Shown here: positions 17,127 through 29,462 of the stretch, piece after piece
Numbering within the stretch: the stretch's first letter is position 1
Layout of the letters: every line of letters starts with the position of its first letter
NCBI GenBank assembly: GCA_950097015.1
Contig: CATNEN010000038.1
Span: forward strand, 15,432,001 to 15,496,000
Length of the DNA stretch: 64,000 nt
Direction: 5' to 3'
From: Macrostomum hystrix
Lineage: Eukaryota > Platyhelminthes > Macrostomidae
Notes under the pieces: model-generated
Told to the model about the DNA's origin: nothing
Database searches by the model: none
What the model saw: the letters and a program-made list of their open reading frames with translations, nothing else
Made by a program: the position numbers and the translations under genes

Positions 17127-19103
17127 ATGCAATTTTCAGCACTTCTCGCATTACTATTCATTCGCACGGCAGGTGAGTAGCTGCTACTTCTGAAGTATTA
17201 TTAAGCGGTCAGTGCAAAGACTGTCTGTGCACTATCTTGTAACTGCAACAATACCTACACACCTACATACCTACATACAATTCGATTGACTGCTTTAGAT
17301 GCAGCCTTAAGAAGCCAAGTGTTCCTTCGAGAGGCCAGCGGCTCCATAGCACTGAACGATTCGGTGAGCAGCAGTTTGAGCAGTGAGTATGGTACCGAAT
17401 CCAGCACCAAGTGTCTGAGCAGGTGCGGAGGCGGAGGCTGCGCTGCCGCATTGCTGAATAAGACAAGCCGCGTCTGCCTGATGCTCTTCATCAATGATGA
17501 GTCTTCTGGCACGACTGGCCCGAACGGCAGTCACGTGACGAGGCAGCTGGACTCGCCAGCCGACGGAGCCGTGAGGTTGTGGAAGTCGGCGGACTTCGAG
17601 CAGCAGCTTCGGTCTAAAAGCTTTCGAAAACATTTTAAACGTGAGCTTAAATGCATGGGCGCAATAAAATCTCATTTCCAGAGTCAATCGCAAAAAAATG
17701 TTGGCGCTGTCAGTTTCGTGATTTTGCCAATCTGCACTCCCACCCTTCCCAGGGGGATGAGTTGCTGAGCAGTCTAACGCGTTTGCCTCTGCCTCTCGCA
17801 CCAAGGTCCCTGAGCTCGATTCCGCGGCGAGGCCACATTTACATTGGGCTTAAGGGCTTGTCGTGCAATTTAAACCATCGGGGGCCAACCTCCAAGGCAC
17901 AGTGAGAGTGTACACTTCTTGACCATGAGAAAGTCAGGGCAGATGTACACACCTGTGTGAGCATGTGTCTGAGCATGTTATCTGTGTAATTGTGCTCAGG
18001 AGTCAGCGAAATGAGTCAGTGCCATTGTCCACAGCCGTGCTGCAATCCATTTCTAATTTTACTCTCTCCCTTCCCAGCACCTACTTCTGTTATTGAATGG
18101 TTACGTCTCCAATCAGAGGGTCTGTGGATATTTTACAGGGCCGCATTCCGCACCGACTCACCCAACAGATAGCGGTTCTGGCCGGAACGGATCGGTTCAG
18201 CTCTTCTACGTGCCGTTCGCTGCCTGCTTCCGCATCGAGGCCTTCGGAGCTGCTGGTGGCAACGCGTCTTCGAATTGGCGAGGCGGCAGGGGTGCCTCAG
18301 CAGCTGGGAGCTTCTGGCTCGCCACCGGCACCCGACTGGACATTGTGATCGGCCAGGCCGGTGGCAACACTGGATGCCAATACGGCGCAGGGGGTGGCGG
18401 CGGCAGCTTCGTGTACGTCAGCAACAGCACCGGCGGTCCTCGGCTGCTCCTTGCTGCTGGAGGAGGCGGCGGGGCATCATGGAATTTTCGTAAGACAGAT
18501 AAAAATGGGGTTAAATTTTCATGGGTCATGTTGCTTCATTTTCATGCACAAAACGACGATCAGGAACGAGCTGAATAAGAAATCAACTTGAAGTTTATTC
18601 AAATCGCAGATGGTGTGAGTGGCGACGGCGGCATTAACGGCACTGACAGCTGGCCGAAGGACAACTGCTCTGGGCTAGGAGGGGCTGCCGGTCAGCCGGG
18701 TCTGGTGGCAACGATTCGAAGCACCGCTAAATCCTGCGGTGGTGCTGGCGCCGGTTGGCTCGGCTCGGCGCAGCTCAGCAGCCTTTCTTTTTCTGAACCT
18801 GGAGGTCCCGGTCTGAGCCGCATCGACGGCTGGTTCGGCGGAGCTCGTCACAGCTCCTCCTGCAGCAATGGCGACGGCGGCTTCGGCGGTGGCGGCGCCA
18901 GCGGCGGCTGCTGCGCCGGCGGTCGTCTGGGTGCTGCTGGCGGAGGCGGCGGATTCAGCGGCGGAGGCGTCAGCACAGCCCTAGAGCAAGGCGGAGGCGG
19001 CGGCGGCTCCTTCTGCAGCGGCTTCGGCTGCTTCACCGCCACCGGCGCCAACTCGGAGTCGCAGGGCCGAGTACTGCTGAGCATATCTGCGGCCTGCGGC
19101 TGA
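17127..19103 (+). CDS. Secreted protein with ALK/LTK-type glycine-rich domain
   Basis: Proposed exons are 17127-17172, 17299-17640, 18078-18489 and 18610-19103. Exon 1 encodes a short hydrophobic signal peptide. Exon 2 has a Cys cluster (KCLSRCGGGGCAAALL, then VCLMLF) that vaguely resembles a PAN/apple domain. Exons 3 and 4 form a long glycine-rich domain with FRIEAFGAAGG, LDIVIGQAGG, GAGGGGGSFV and LLLAAGGGGG. This is the pattern of the Gly-rich region of ALK/LTK ectodomains and related secreted proteins (Pfam Gly_rich). There is no kinase domain and no membrane span. Junctions 1-2 and 3-4 are in phase. Exon 2 ends in phase 1 but exon 3 needs phase 0, so a small exon is missed, the acceptor is different, or there is a frameshift. 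Function is unknown. Confidence 0.7.
17752..18052 (+). mobile_element. SINE family A copy 3
   Basis: Head (ACGCGTTTGCCTCTGCCTCT, AGCTCGATTCCGCGGCGAGG) and body, ending in CTGCAATCCATTTC. The TG-rich middle is partly deleted. It lies in the intron of the glycine-rich gene and ends about 25 nt before its next exon. Confidence 0.8.
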
Positions 19104-21045
19104 CGCTCAGCCTGATGGGAGCCGCCAACAGATCATGCATGACAGAAAATGGCAGGTCTTAACTAGACAGTTTTGACGGCGTCACACGCGTATCAGTTAA
19201 AAAGAGAAAAAGGAATGAAATCCTTTGAAGGCTGCTAACGCCAGTAAGCGATGTTAGCGTAACTGGCTTAGTTCACTGTATCATTTTTATGCTGTCTGTA
19301 TTCTGTTTATGCTCTCTGTATTCTAAAAGACGAATAATATAGATAAGTATAATATAAAATTTAAACTTCTCTGTATTCTTATTTGCTTATAGCAAGCAAA
19401 CGAAAATATTGTTTTTGAGCTTTCAGAAGTTAGCCGTGCAGTTGCATGTAACAGGGTGGTATTCTCATGTGTCGTTTCGTTTTACAGACAGGCGGCCGCC
19501 GCTAAACTCATCATGGCGGCCGCCAAGCTTGGCATCATATTCCAGCCTGACTTTCACCAAGGATCGAAGTTCGCGCGAGCTCTGCGATTCAGAATTGTTC
19601 GTCTCCGATTATTTATTTTAGCATTAGAATTGCTTTCGTGTTTATTTGAATAGCGAATTCCCGTTTAGATTTTACTGATTATTTTTCAATCTTTCCGGTG
19701 CGAATTAGCGTTCTAAAATAGTTTTCTGGTGATAAACCTCGTTACGAGGGCGACTAGGAGTGGTGGTCCACTAGAGATTTCATATAGTGGTCATTGCCTC
19801 GTCATATAACATAAAATTATCTGGTAGAAGAATAATATAGCTAGCAGAAAAGCAAAATGATCAAGTTTATCAGTTAGATATGTAGCTATTTTATATTTTT
19901 AACGGCAAAATGAACCCATTATTGCTTTAGACATAAAGGTAAAAATAATGATTTGTCGTTAAAATTGACAATGAAGCATGGTACAGGTAATTTATTATGA
20001 AATGAAAGTTCATTAAAAACTATTTAAGATGTAAATACTCTTGTTCTAACTGAATTTTAAGAAAGTGTCTAAATTATAGCGAAATGCTTTTGAAACGTGA
20101 AAATCCAAAGGTTTACGACTTTTTTATTTTATTTTATATTATTTTTGTCATTTCTTTAGCATAAGTAGCACAAATGCTCGGAATAAATGTAAAAGATTTT
20201 TTTAAACGAAAATATGAAATAATAGTTACAATTTTGTTTTACTTTCAATAATTTTACTTTCAGTAACTATGACGCTCTCGCGCGTTAGTTTAACACAACA
20301 TTAAGTTATCCGTTTTTCATTTTCTTTGTATTGAGAAACTGAAATACACATATGTGACTCTGTGAGCCTCAATTAGGACCTAAATTTTTACTTCGATGAT
20401 TTCTAAGCAATGCAACAAATAAAATTAGGCGAATATTCCAAATTTAAAAACATTTTCTAACTTGTATTCTATTTACGGAACAGGGGTTTGTTTCATTTTA
20501 TCCAACAATGGAACCAAACTAGTTTTTTTCTGAGTATTATTAACAAAAAAATACTTTAAAGGCGACATTTTGTTTCAATTCTTAAAAGAGAATACATATT
20601 GCATACAGAACACTAATAGTATGTTGCATCGATCCGCAACATTATTCATAAATGTTTAATTATTCATAAAGTTTATGAACATTCTATTTTTATGCAATTC
20701 ACCGTGAATTGCATTTACTTTTACTTACACCACGCTTACTTAAAACCATTAGGTGTTTCATCGTTTTATCGTAATAAGGCTTTCAAGACAAATCGCAAAG
20801 AGTAAAAATTGAATCTAATAAATTAAGAAAACAGGTCTAGATTTAAACCAAGTATTAGTTTTAGAAACTTTTTATTCACTAAGTCACACTTTTTAAGTCA
20901 AAGCATTTTCTAATATAGAATTATATGTCTTCCAATAAAAAATATAAAAAATACAATATGCTTATAGAGCTATAATAAATCTGCATCGTATTAGACTAAC
21001 AGGCAATATTTTTCATGTTAAAAACTTTTTCCAAACGAAAATTGC
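19104..21045. other. AT-rich intergenic DNA
   Basis: Nearly 2 kb with no recognisable gene or tandem repeat between two plus-strand genes. Confidence 0.5.
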
Positions 21046-21079
21046 AGGTCCAGGTGACCAGCTATTGTTAAACAGAGTC

Positions 21080-24000
21080 ATGCCGGTGGCCACAGACAGG
21101 CTTGGCGCACTGCAGGTTTGCAAGCTGATTCAGTGTGTGCGCGAGAGGAACAAGTCTCAGATTGACAAGCTAGTGCAGTGCGGAATACCTTATTTGGTTA
21201 ACTATGGCGAGCCCTACGAAGGGGAGACAGCGCTAATCATTGCGGCGAAAGAGAATGACGTTGACATGATTCGGGTGAGCTGAAATTTTGGTAGAAGAAG
21301 TATAATTTGTGGGAAGATTTTTAACAGTTCTTTTAGAGGTCAACCCCATGCAACTGCCACAAACCGCAGTTCCTTACCAAATCGATGGGCGCTCTGCCGG
21401 ACTTCGCCGATTTGACCGGCGTCACCCCGGCGATGCGCGCAGCCGAGCTGGGCCTTGATGGCGCGCTGGCAGCGCTGGCTGAAGCCGGAGCCAGCATGCG
21501 TGCCAGCGACAGAGACGGAAAAAGTAAGCACGCGAGAAACTATCTTTTATTTCATTCTGTCTACTGTATAAGTAGCGTAGTTCGAAAAGTGTTTGATAAA
21601 AAAAAGTGAAAATGTCGCGTACTTAAATTACAATTTTCAGAGCCAACATTCTAGAGTAGTCCGGTACTTTTCTATTGAATAATTGTCACTCTGTACAATA
21701 TTATCACGCTAGTTATATGCACTTGATTTCCTATAATTTTTCTATATCACGCGGTGTATCAGAATGCTGCGTACGGCTGTTCAGTCCATGGACTGGAGTG
21801 GAGGCGTGCTTGTTCACAAATGGTTCGCGTGGAGTCTGGTCGCTCTAATTCTAACAAATAGCTAAAACTCCTAACATATTTGTATACAATACTTCTTGGC
21901 ACAACAATGTTTAACGATTGAACTACTGACACAGTTAAATGAATAGCATATTCACTGAAATTTCTGAAATTTATCTGCGATACATCACTTGAAAATGATA
22001 AAATTGACGATAATTAAGTTCCTATGTTTATATATAGCTCGGATTATTCACTTATTTCACGATTATATAATTAATAAAAATCTATCTTTAAAAACAATCC
22101 AGTGACCTTGTGTCCCTCGATTGGACCCTCGATTTCAACCTATACCAACTATATTGAAACAGAGCGATAAATTTAATTACATATTCAGTAGATAAGATAA
22201 GCTGGACTGTCCCACTAATTTTGAGCTTAATTTTTCTGTATTCAAGTTTGCGGCACTTAACTTAAAGCGGCTAATTTTTACTGTAGCTACTATTTAATTG
22301 GGTTTCTTTTGTGAATAGCGCGACATTCTTGTTTGCCAAAGGAAGTCTCTATTTTTGTCTATGGTCTGGTCTCATACCGTGACTCCAAAAAGGTGCCAAT
22401 TTTATGATATAGCGGGCCTGAAACGAGACCAATCATACGAAACCTTTTCTATGGCTTTCTTAGAGAAAATTTTAGCTCTACATGTAGTTACGCCTAAAGT
22501 GTTTCCAGAGGTTAAATTTAATAATATCCGCCAAATTCCGGTTCCATGGTCGAAAGTCTTTCTTTTTGCGAGAACCGTTATTCAGCGGGTTAATGGCAAT
22601 TAACTGCCCGCAAGAAAATTACCGATCATTAATTCATCTATGGCCATTAATGGGCAAGACTTTTTGCCCGCCTGGCAAAAAGGTCATGGTACAATACACT
22701 TTAGCAAAGACTTTATACACTAAGACTATAGCTTTTTGCGTTCAATTTTGGACAGCGGGCTTTCAATTTCGGCAAGGGTCTATGTGTCAGTCTCCCATCC
22801 CCTCCCATTGGTGTCTATGGCCAGAAAATGCACAGACGGGCTTTCAAATTCGACAGCGGGCAATCAATTTCGGCATGCAACCGGATTGACTGGAACTTCT
22901 TTCTTACTGGAAATCCTCAGCTCGTGGCAGCTGTCTATGGTAGAAGCAGCTTCTGCTTCTACCATTTGTTGGCTTGACTGCTCGCTAATTTGACAGAGAT
23001 CACAGAGGGAGAAAGTTTAGCAACACTGAGTCTTCTCTGTTAAAATCTAACAGTTTAACATGGAGCATCGGCAGTATGCAACGATATCCAGAGACAAAAG
23101 AGATCTTGTCATCCAGGCTTGGCAGCGCGGAGAACCGCTGGAATACTTCGAGTGCGAGGAAAGGCAGTTCTCAGATTGGTGCACACTCAGAAGAGCCCTG
23201 GACTCATCCTCATTCTGGCAACTTCTCCTACTATCGGCTTGGTGGAGTATAGCCTTGAGATCGGTTCTGTGAACCGTGAGCGCGTGCAGATTTTGGTCCC
23301 TCGAATCTGCCAGAGCGTTGCTGCTCATCTGCCAGAGGCCATCAGTGTGTGATTCTGCTGGATGGGGCTCGGTTTCACCAGGGGCTGGAATTTGAAGGTC
23401 GCATCAGCTTCCGCACCTTGCCGCCATACTCACCATTCCTGAACCCAGTGGAGCTGGCACACAGTGCGTTCAAGGCTGCAGTGAAGCGCCAACTGAGTCA
23501 GCCAGTTGTTCTGCAGGAATTTGCTCTTATTCCGGAGGACATGAGCGCTAGGGACTGGAGGATAATGGTGTTGCAGCGCTGTGGTGTTGAGGCAATCGAT
23601 GCCATCACCCAGCAGAAGTGCGGTGCTTGGTTTCAGCACACCTGCGATTCATCCCTCCATACTTGGCTAGAGAAAACATTTTGGTATAAATGTTGACTAT
23701 CTTCGTCTTTGTGGTCCGACTTGTTTCACACGTTCGCGACTCTATCGTAGTGTCCCAGTTGGCATTGAATTCATTCAACAAAATGTTCGCGTTTAGTTCA
23801 AATGTTTGCTCAAGTGGACTAATGCCGAAATTGATTGCCCGCTGTCGAATTTGAAAGCCCGTCTGTGCATTTTCTGGCCATAGACACCAATGGGAGGGGA
23901 AGGGAGACTGACACATAGACCCTTGCCGAAATTGAAAGCCCGCTGTCCAAAATTGAACGCAAAAAGCTATAATACACTTTACTTAAACGATATATTTGAA

Positions 24001-27000
24001 ACAGCGAAGGAAGCAGATTAGGTGACGAACATGTTTGAAACGTTTAACTGAGTCATAATTCAACTATTCCTAGATCAGTAGTCAGTCCACGACTCTTCAA
24101 CAACTCCAGAAAGTTGCGTCCCTTGTTCTTCCATCTGTCTCCGCGAGCTCACAGGCAGATCGGAAATTTCAATAGCGAGTTCCATTAGCTCATCTTGGAA
24201 TTTAGGTGGCAGTGGACTCTTTACACAGGTTGTCCTCAATGAATAGCTGTCTAACTTTAATAGCTCTTGTTTTACAGTGCACGACAATGAATGATGTTTT
24301 AACCATAGACAAAAATGTGATCTCGCTCACGCCCCACAACCTCTTAACCACCTTTTAACGGTAATAAAGTGAGATACTTTTATGTCTATGGTTAAAATGC
24401 GATTAAAGGAACCGCTGATGATTTATACATTGTATTTCCGCATTTTTTCTAGTGGGATTATTTGTCTATGGCCTAATCGTATTCACAAAATGTACTGTTG
24501 CTTTTACATTAGCGTTGAGAAAATTCTGGAAGGAATTCCCATAAACATTCCCATATTACGACAAGGTGCAAGAAAATATAAAACACTTTCTACATGTAGG
24601 ACTTCGAGATACGAGTATTTAATGGTTGGGACCCTGAATATCCCATTAGCGCTAATGCACCCTACCCTATACACCTGCACTCTCCAGGCATTCTGTTCTA
24701 CTGTCTGCAGTCCAGTGAGGAGCACATGAAATGCTTGGCCATCGCTCTAGCCAACGAGGCCGACGTCAATTGGCCAGCCAAAGATGGTCGGACCGCATTC
24801 TTTGCTGCCTGCGAAATGGCCGCCGACAATCCGGAGGCCTGCAGGCGGCTGCTCGAGGCCGGAGCCCTGGCAGAAGTTGCTCAGGTACGTTTATAGTCGA
24901 TTTAATGGAGAGAGACATTGAACGTATAACAACGTGTGGTCTTAAATGTTAAACAAGGCATTCCCTCGTTAGATAGGCTTTTACCTGTTAGATAAGATAT
25001 CACCTGTCAGATAGGCTTCTACCTTTTAGAAAAAGTTTCTGCTGTCACATAAGGTTTCAGCTGTTAGATAGATATAAGGTCTCACTTGTCAGATAGATAA
25101 GGTTTCAGCTGTTAGATAGATAAGGTTTCACTTGTCAGATAGATAAGGTTTCAGCTGTTAGATAGATAAGGTTTCACTTGTCAGATAGATAAGGTTTCAG
25201 CTGTTAGATAGATAAGGTTTCACTTGTCAGATAGATAAGGTTTCACTTGTCAGATAGATAAGGTTTCAGCTGTTAGATAGATAAGGTTTCACTTGTCAGA
25301 TAGATAAGGTTTCAGCTGTTAGATAGATAAGGTTTCACTTGTCAGATAATTAAGGTTTCAGCTGTTAGATAGATAAGGTTTCACTTGTCAGATAATTAAG
25401 GTTTCAGCTGTTAGATAGATAAGGTTTCACTTGTCAGATAGATAAGGTTTCACTTGTCAGATAGATAAGGTTTCAGCTGTTAGATAGATAAGGTTTCACT
25501 TGTCAGATAATTAAGGTTTCAGCTGTTAGATAGATAAGGTTTCACTTGTCAGATAATTAAGGTTTCAGCTGCTAGATAGATACGGTTTCAGCTGTAAGAT
25601 AAGGTTTCACCTGTTCAATTCTATCAACCCCAACCAGGTTGGCACCCGTCGCACCGCCCTAATGGCGGCGTGCGCCAGCGGCTCCGACGAGGTGGTCCTC
25701 GAGGCGCTTCTCCGTGGCGCCGATCCAAACAGCTCCGACCGTCAGGGCTGCACGCCGGCGCACTACGCGGCTAGGGCCGGCCACCTCGGCTGCCTGTTCC
25801 GCTTGTCGGCCTTCGGCGCTGATTTCGATCGTCAGGACGCCCGGCAGAACGGCGCTATTCATCTGGCAGCAGCTGGCGGCCACGCGATGTGCGTGAAGTT
25901 CCTCGGCCAGCGAGGTGCCAACGCCAAGGCAAAGAACGCTGACGGCAAAACGCCTCGATTGCTGGCTAAGGATAATAAGGTGGGATTCATTGGAGATTTT
26001 GGGACGCAGTTTTCAGATCATGAAGCATTGTCTCAATTTTTTCTTAAATTCAATGAAGACCTGAGGAAACTGTTAGATTACAAAATTGCAACAAACAGGT
26101 ATCACAGTTAAGTGGTGAGATAATCAAACAGGTTTCACGGGATCTAGAATCAAACAGGTAACACAGGATCTACAATAAAGCAGGTATCACAGTAAAATGG
26201 TCGAGTCAAACAGGCATCAGAGGATTAACAAGCAAACAGGTATCACAGGATCAACAATCAAACAGGTATCACAGGATCAACAATCAAACAGGTATCACAG
26301 GATCAAAAAGCGAACAGGTATCACAGGATCAAACAAGCAAACAGGTATCACAGTATCAGCAATCAAACAGGTATCACAGGATCAAACAAGCAAACAGGTA
26401 TCGCACCAAGGTGGTCTAATTAAGCAAGCACAGAGCTAGCACTAAGTCATAGAGCGAGGCACCAACTCCTACATCAAGGCCTCCAAAGTCTGCATGCGGG
26501 AGGTGCGCCGAGCCGAACGGATGTCCGGCAAGCCGCGCGTCAAGAACAATGAGCCTTGGGCGCTGGCACTCTATGATTGGACTCTGGCCAGAGGCGACGA
26601 GTTGCAGTCACGCCTAGTGACAGATTACGATCCCGAAGCAACGGGCCAGGTGGCGCGGGAAGATTTTGTCCAGCTTGTCGGCCTCATGGGCGCTCCGTGG
26701 AGCCTGGAATGCGACAAGAAATTAGGCCCGCTCTACGACAAGGCCAAGAACGGCTCGTTTGATTACAAAGACTTTTTAACCGGCCGAAAGTACATTAGCA
26801 AGCTCTACCTGGCCACAGCGTTCGAACCGAAAAAGAAGCGCTCAAGAAAGGGCAAAGGCGGCGGACGGCGGAAGAAGAAGACTAGGTATCCGTTTGAGAT
26901 CTGCGTGCTGCCTGACGAACAGGTGAGAAGCTTGGATGAAAGAAAAAAAATTTGATTTATTTTTTTCAGAGACTGTCTATGGCAAAATGTGTCGATGGAG

Positions 27001-29462
27001 TTTTGATGCAAACTTTTCCCCCGCTGTCGCAACATGCAGTTAGGTCGTGGAGTAACTTTTGCAACTAACCATTGAAGACTTTTAATGGTTGGAAACATGA
27101 CTATGAATCCTGCAGTTTTCATGCGGAAAATTAATGTGTTTTGAATGATTTGTTATATAGAAGATTCAGACAAAAATGCCATAGAGAAAAATGTCTAAGT
27201 TGAAAAATGGCATAATTTCCACATAAAAATGTCTGTGAAAAATAATCGACTTAGGATTTTTACAAGCTTTATCGTTTTTCTATAGACCTCTAAAATCGTT
27301 TTTTATTGCGTTAATAACGGATATTTTAAATAGTCCGATGTCATTTTACAGCTGGGTGGAGGAACCAAGGGTATTAGAATGGACAACTATAAATAGCATC
27401 TATATAATTTAATTTATGGTCTAAGGCTCAAGGCAACAAGTTGCTTCCGTTGGGATAAGATTTTGTTTAATTCAGCGTTAAAAATGTTTGAGCGTCTATG
27501 CGTGGCTTTTTTGACTGAAGCTTCAAAAATGTTCGCCCTTGTGCGCTAAACTCCAAGGCACAGTGAAAAGTATACACTGCCTAGGATATGAAAAAGTCAG
27601 GGCAGATGTACACACCTGTGTGAGCGTGTGTCTGCGGTCTGCGTACGGTATCTGTGTGCGTGTGTGCTCAGGAGTCAGCGAAATGGGCAGAATTGCCTCC
27701 TCGCTGGCTGCGGGTCTAGTGTGTCATCAAATGATGTGCCATTGCCCGCAGCCCTCCTGCAATTTTAATTCTTTGCATCCTAGTTGTTCTTATTACACAT
27801 TTATTCGACCCATTTGATTTTAATTGTCACAGGTGATGAGACCAGCCAACGGTGCGCCGCCAGTTATGTATGTGCCTCGCGCTGTCAGCCTGACAGACAC
27901 CCATGCCCATCAGTGCTACCTGGAGCAGCAGCAGCTAAAGCAGAATCCTCAGCAGCCGGCGTTCGATGACCCTCCCAGATCCGAGGCCAGCCGAAGGCTG
28001 CAAGACGACTCAGCCTGGTACTCGACTAGGCTGGCTAGGAGTTTCGTCAACCTGAACGACTGTGCCAAACACGGCGACTTGGAGTCCATTAGGCTGGCAC
28101 TGCAGAAAGGCTACAGCACGGAGACAGCGGACAAGCTTAGCAAGACACCGCTTATGGTGGCTGCGCACTACGGCAATATAGATGTGGCCAAATTCCTGCT
28201 GGAGGCAGGGTGAGCGATGAGGCTGGGGTGGAGTAGGGATCAGCGAGACGTGGAGAAGGGATCATTTAGAGGGCTAGTAGGGAAAGAAAAATCAAGGAAA
28301 GGTGAAGTAGGGATCTTTGAGAAGTGGAGTAGGGATCATTGAGAAGTGGAGAAGGGATCATTGAGAAGTGGAGAAGGGACCAGTGAGAAGTGGAGTAAGG
28401 ATCAGTGAGAAGTGGAGAAGGGATCAGTGAGAAGTGGAGTAGGGATCAGTAAGAAGTGGAGTATGTAGAGAAGTAGAGAAGGATTAGGATCATTGATAGG
28501 TGGATTAGGGATCATTGAGAGGTGATTAGGATCATCCAGAGGCGGAGAAGTGACAGACAAATAAAGGCTGTTAGTAAGAGTGAAAGCGGTATGCAAGCAG
28601 GTAATAGAAGGCTCATTAATTAAATAAATGTGCACATTCAAATCCTCAAGTGCCGACGTGAACGCAAGAGACAATTTCAAATGGACGCCGTTGCATCACG
28701 CCTGTCACTCCGGCCACCTGGAGATGGCTGAACTGCTGCTGAAGCACGGCGCACCGACCGAGGCCGTAGCTCTGAACGGGTCGACGCCGCTGCTAAGAGC
28801 GATTGAGACAGGCAACCTGCAGCTGGTTGATCTGCTGTTGAAGTACGGCGCCAAGGCTTCGGTGGAGAACAAGATGGGTGAGATAAATTCGAACTAAGAA
28901 GAAATCAATTTACATCAATAGCTGGAAACCGCGTTCGCCTCTCGCATCAAGGTCCCTGAGCTCGATTTCGCGGCGAGGCCACATTCATTTCATTAGACGA
29001 GACAAGGCATGGGGCTTGTAGTGCAATTTACCCCCTTAAGGGCCAGTCTCCAAGGCACAGCGAGTGTGTCTGACGATGAGAAAGTCAGGGCAGATGTACA
29101 ACACACCTGTGTGAGCGTGTGCCTGTGTACAGTATCTGTGTGCGTGTGTGCTCAGGATTCAGCGAAATGGGCAGAATTGCCTCCTCGCTGGCTGCGGGTC
29201 TAGTGTAACCAAATGATGTGCCATTGCCCGCTGCCCTTCTACTAATATTTTTATTAATATTGTAATATTTTTATATTGTATTTTTAGCTAGACAATACAA
29301 ATTTATCATCCTGCGCTAATCAATTCAGGCCAGATGATTCACGAGGTCGCTCAGAACTGGGGCGCGCCAAAGGTGGCCGACTTCATCAAGGCCAAATTTC
29401 CCAAGATGACGGCCATCGATCCCAAGAAGAAGAAGAACAAGGCCGGGGGAGGCAAGAGAAAG
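21080..29462 (+). CDS. ANKEF1: Ankyrin repeat and EF-hand protein, ANKEF1 (ANKRD5) orthologue
   Basis: Exons are 21080-21274, 21370-21523, 24688-24884, 25638-25979, 26479-26922, 27833-28209, 28651-28877 and 29329-29462. All are GT-AG and in phase, giving about 690 residues. Order: N-terminal ankyrin repeats (TPAMRAAELG; TALMAACASG; GCTPAHYAARAGHLG); a connector CMREVRRAERMSGK typical of ANKEF1; an EF-hand region around DYDPEATGQVAREDF whose loop is non-canonical; a Lys/Arg-rich stretch; and a second ankyrin block (TPLMVAAHYGN; TPLHHACHSGH). The vertebrate protein is a sperm/ciliary axoneme component of the dynein regulatory complex. The conserved C-terminal tail of the family was not found; an intron donor follows 29462. 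Exon 5 could instead begin at 26455. A candidate acceptor lies 32 nt before the ATG. Confidence 0.9.
21768..21800 (-). mobile_element. SINE family B fragment
   Basis: Thirty nt matching the body complement (CTGCGTACGGCTGTTCAGTC). It lies in ANKEF1 intron 2. Confidence 0.5.
22729..23970 (+). mobile_element. Tc1/mariner-like DNA transposon, degenerate, with about 148-bp inverted repeats
   Basis: The inverted repeats are 22729-22876 and 23822-23970, with tips AGCTTTTTGCGTTCAATTTT and its complement. TA dinucleotides flank both ends. Between them is a broken transposase. It starts at about 23060 with a helix-turn-helix-like N-terminus, then shifts frame. A DDE-type segment at about 23350-23460 has LLDGARFH and LPPYSPFLNPVE (second Asp and final Glu). 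The first catalytic Asp region is missing or deleted. It lies in ANKEF1 intron 2. Confidence 0.8.
23060..23696 (+). pseudogene. Broken DDE transposase of the mariner-like element
   Basis: Three overlapping frames each hold a part of the protein: an N-terminal DNA-binding start, a middle segment, and the D..E segment ending near 23690. Frame changes occur at about 23150-23200 and at about 23350, where a stop interrupts the run into LLDGARFH. It cannot encode an active enzyme. Confidence 0.75.
24297..24396. mobile_element. Small MITE-like inverted repeat
   Basis: Arms of about 33 nt begin TTTTAACCATAGACAAAAAT and end with its imperfect complement (TATGTCTATGGTTAAAA). They are separated by about 30 nt. 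There is no coding capacity. It lies in ANKEF1 intron 2. Confidence 0.6.
24960..25620. repeat. 23-bp minisatellite (46-bp dimer) in ANKEF1 intron 3
   Basis: Alternating units AAGGTTTCAGCTGTTAGATA and AAGGTTTCACTTGTCAGATA, each completed by GAT. There are about 28 copies. The unit contains AAGGT and TTTCAG, which look like donor and acceptor sites. The array ends only about 15 nt before the real acceptor of exon 4. Confidence 0.95.
26085..26420. repeat. 26-bp minisatellite in ANKEF1 intron 4
   Basis: About 12 copies of CAGGTATCACAGGATCAACA followed by ATCAAA, with drift. It holds CAGGTATC (donor-like) and ATCACAG (acceptor-like) in each unit. Confidence 0.9.
27528..27775 (+). mobile_element. 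SINE family A copy 4 (headless)
   Basis: Body and tail only: CTCCAAGGCACAGTGAAAAG, GGGCAGATGTACACACCTGT and GAATTGCCTCCTCGCTGGCT, ending CTGCAATTTTAATT. The tRNA-like head is absent, as in 5'-truncated insertions. It lies in ANKEF1 intron 5. Confidence 0.8.
28215..28560. repeat. 22-bp minisatellite in ANKEF1 intron 6
   Basis: About 10 copies of GAGAAGTGGAGTAGGGATCA + GT, decaying after 28460. It starts almost directly after the donor of exon 6. Confidence 0.85.
28922..29260 (+). mobile_element. SINE family A copy 5
   Basis: Partial head (CGCGTTCGCCTCTCGCATCA, GAGCTCGATTTCGCGGCGAG), the body, and an AATATTTTTATTAATATT tail. It lies in ANKEF1 intron 7, starting about 45 nt after the donor. 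Confidence 0.82.
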
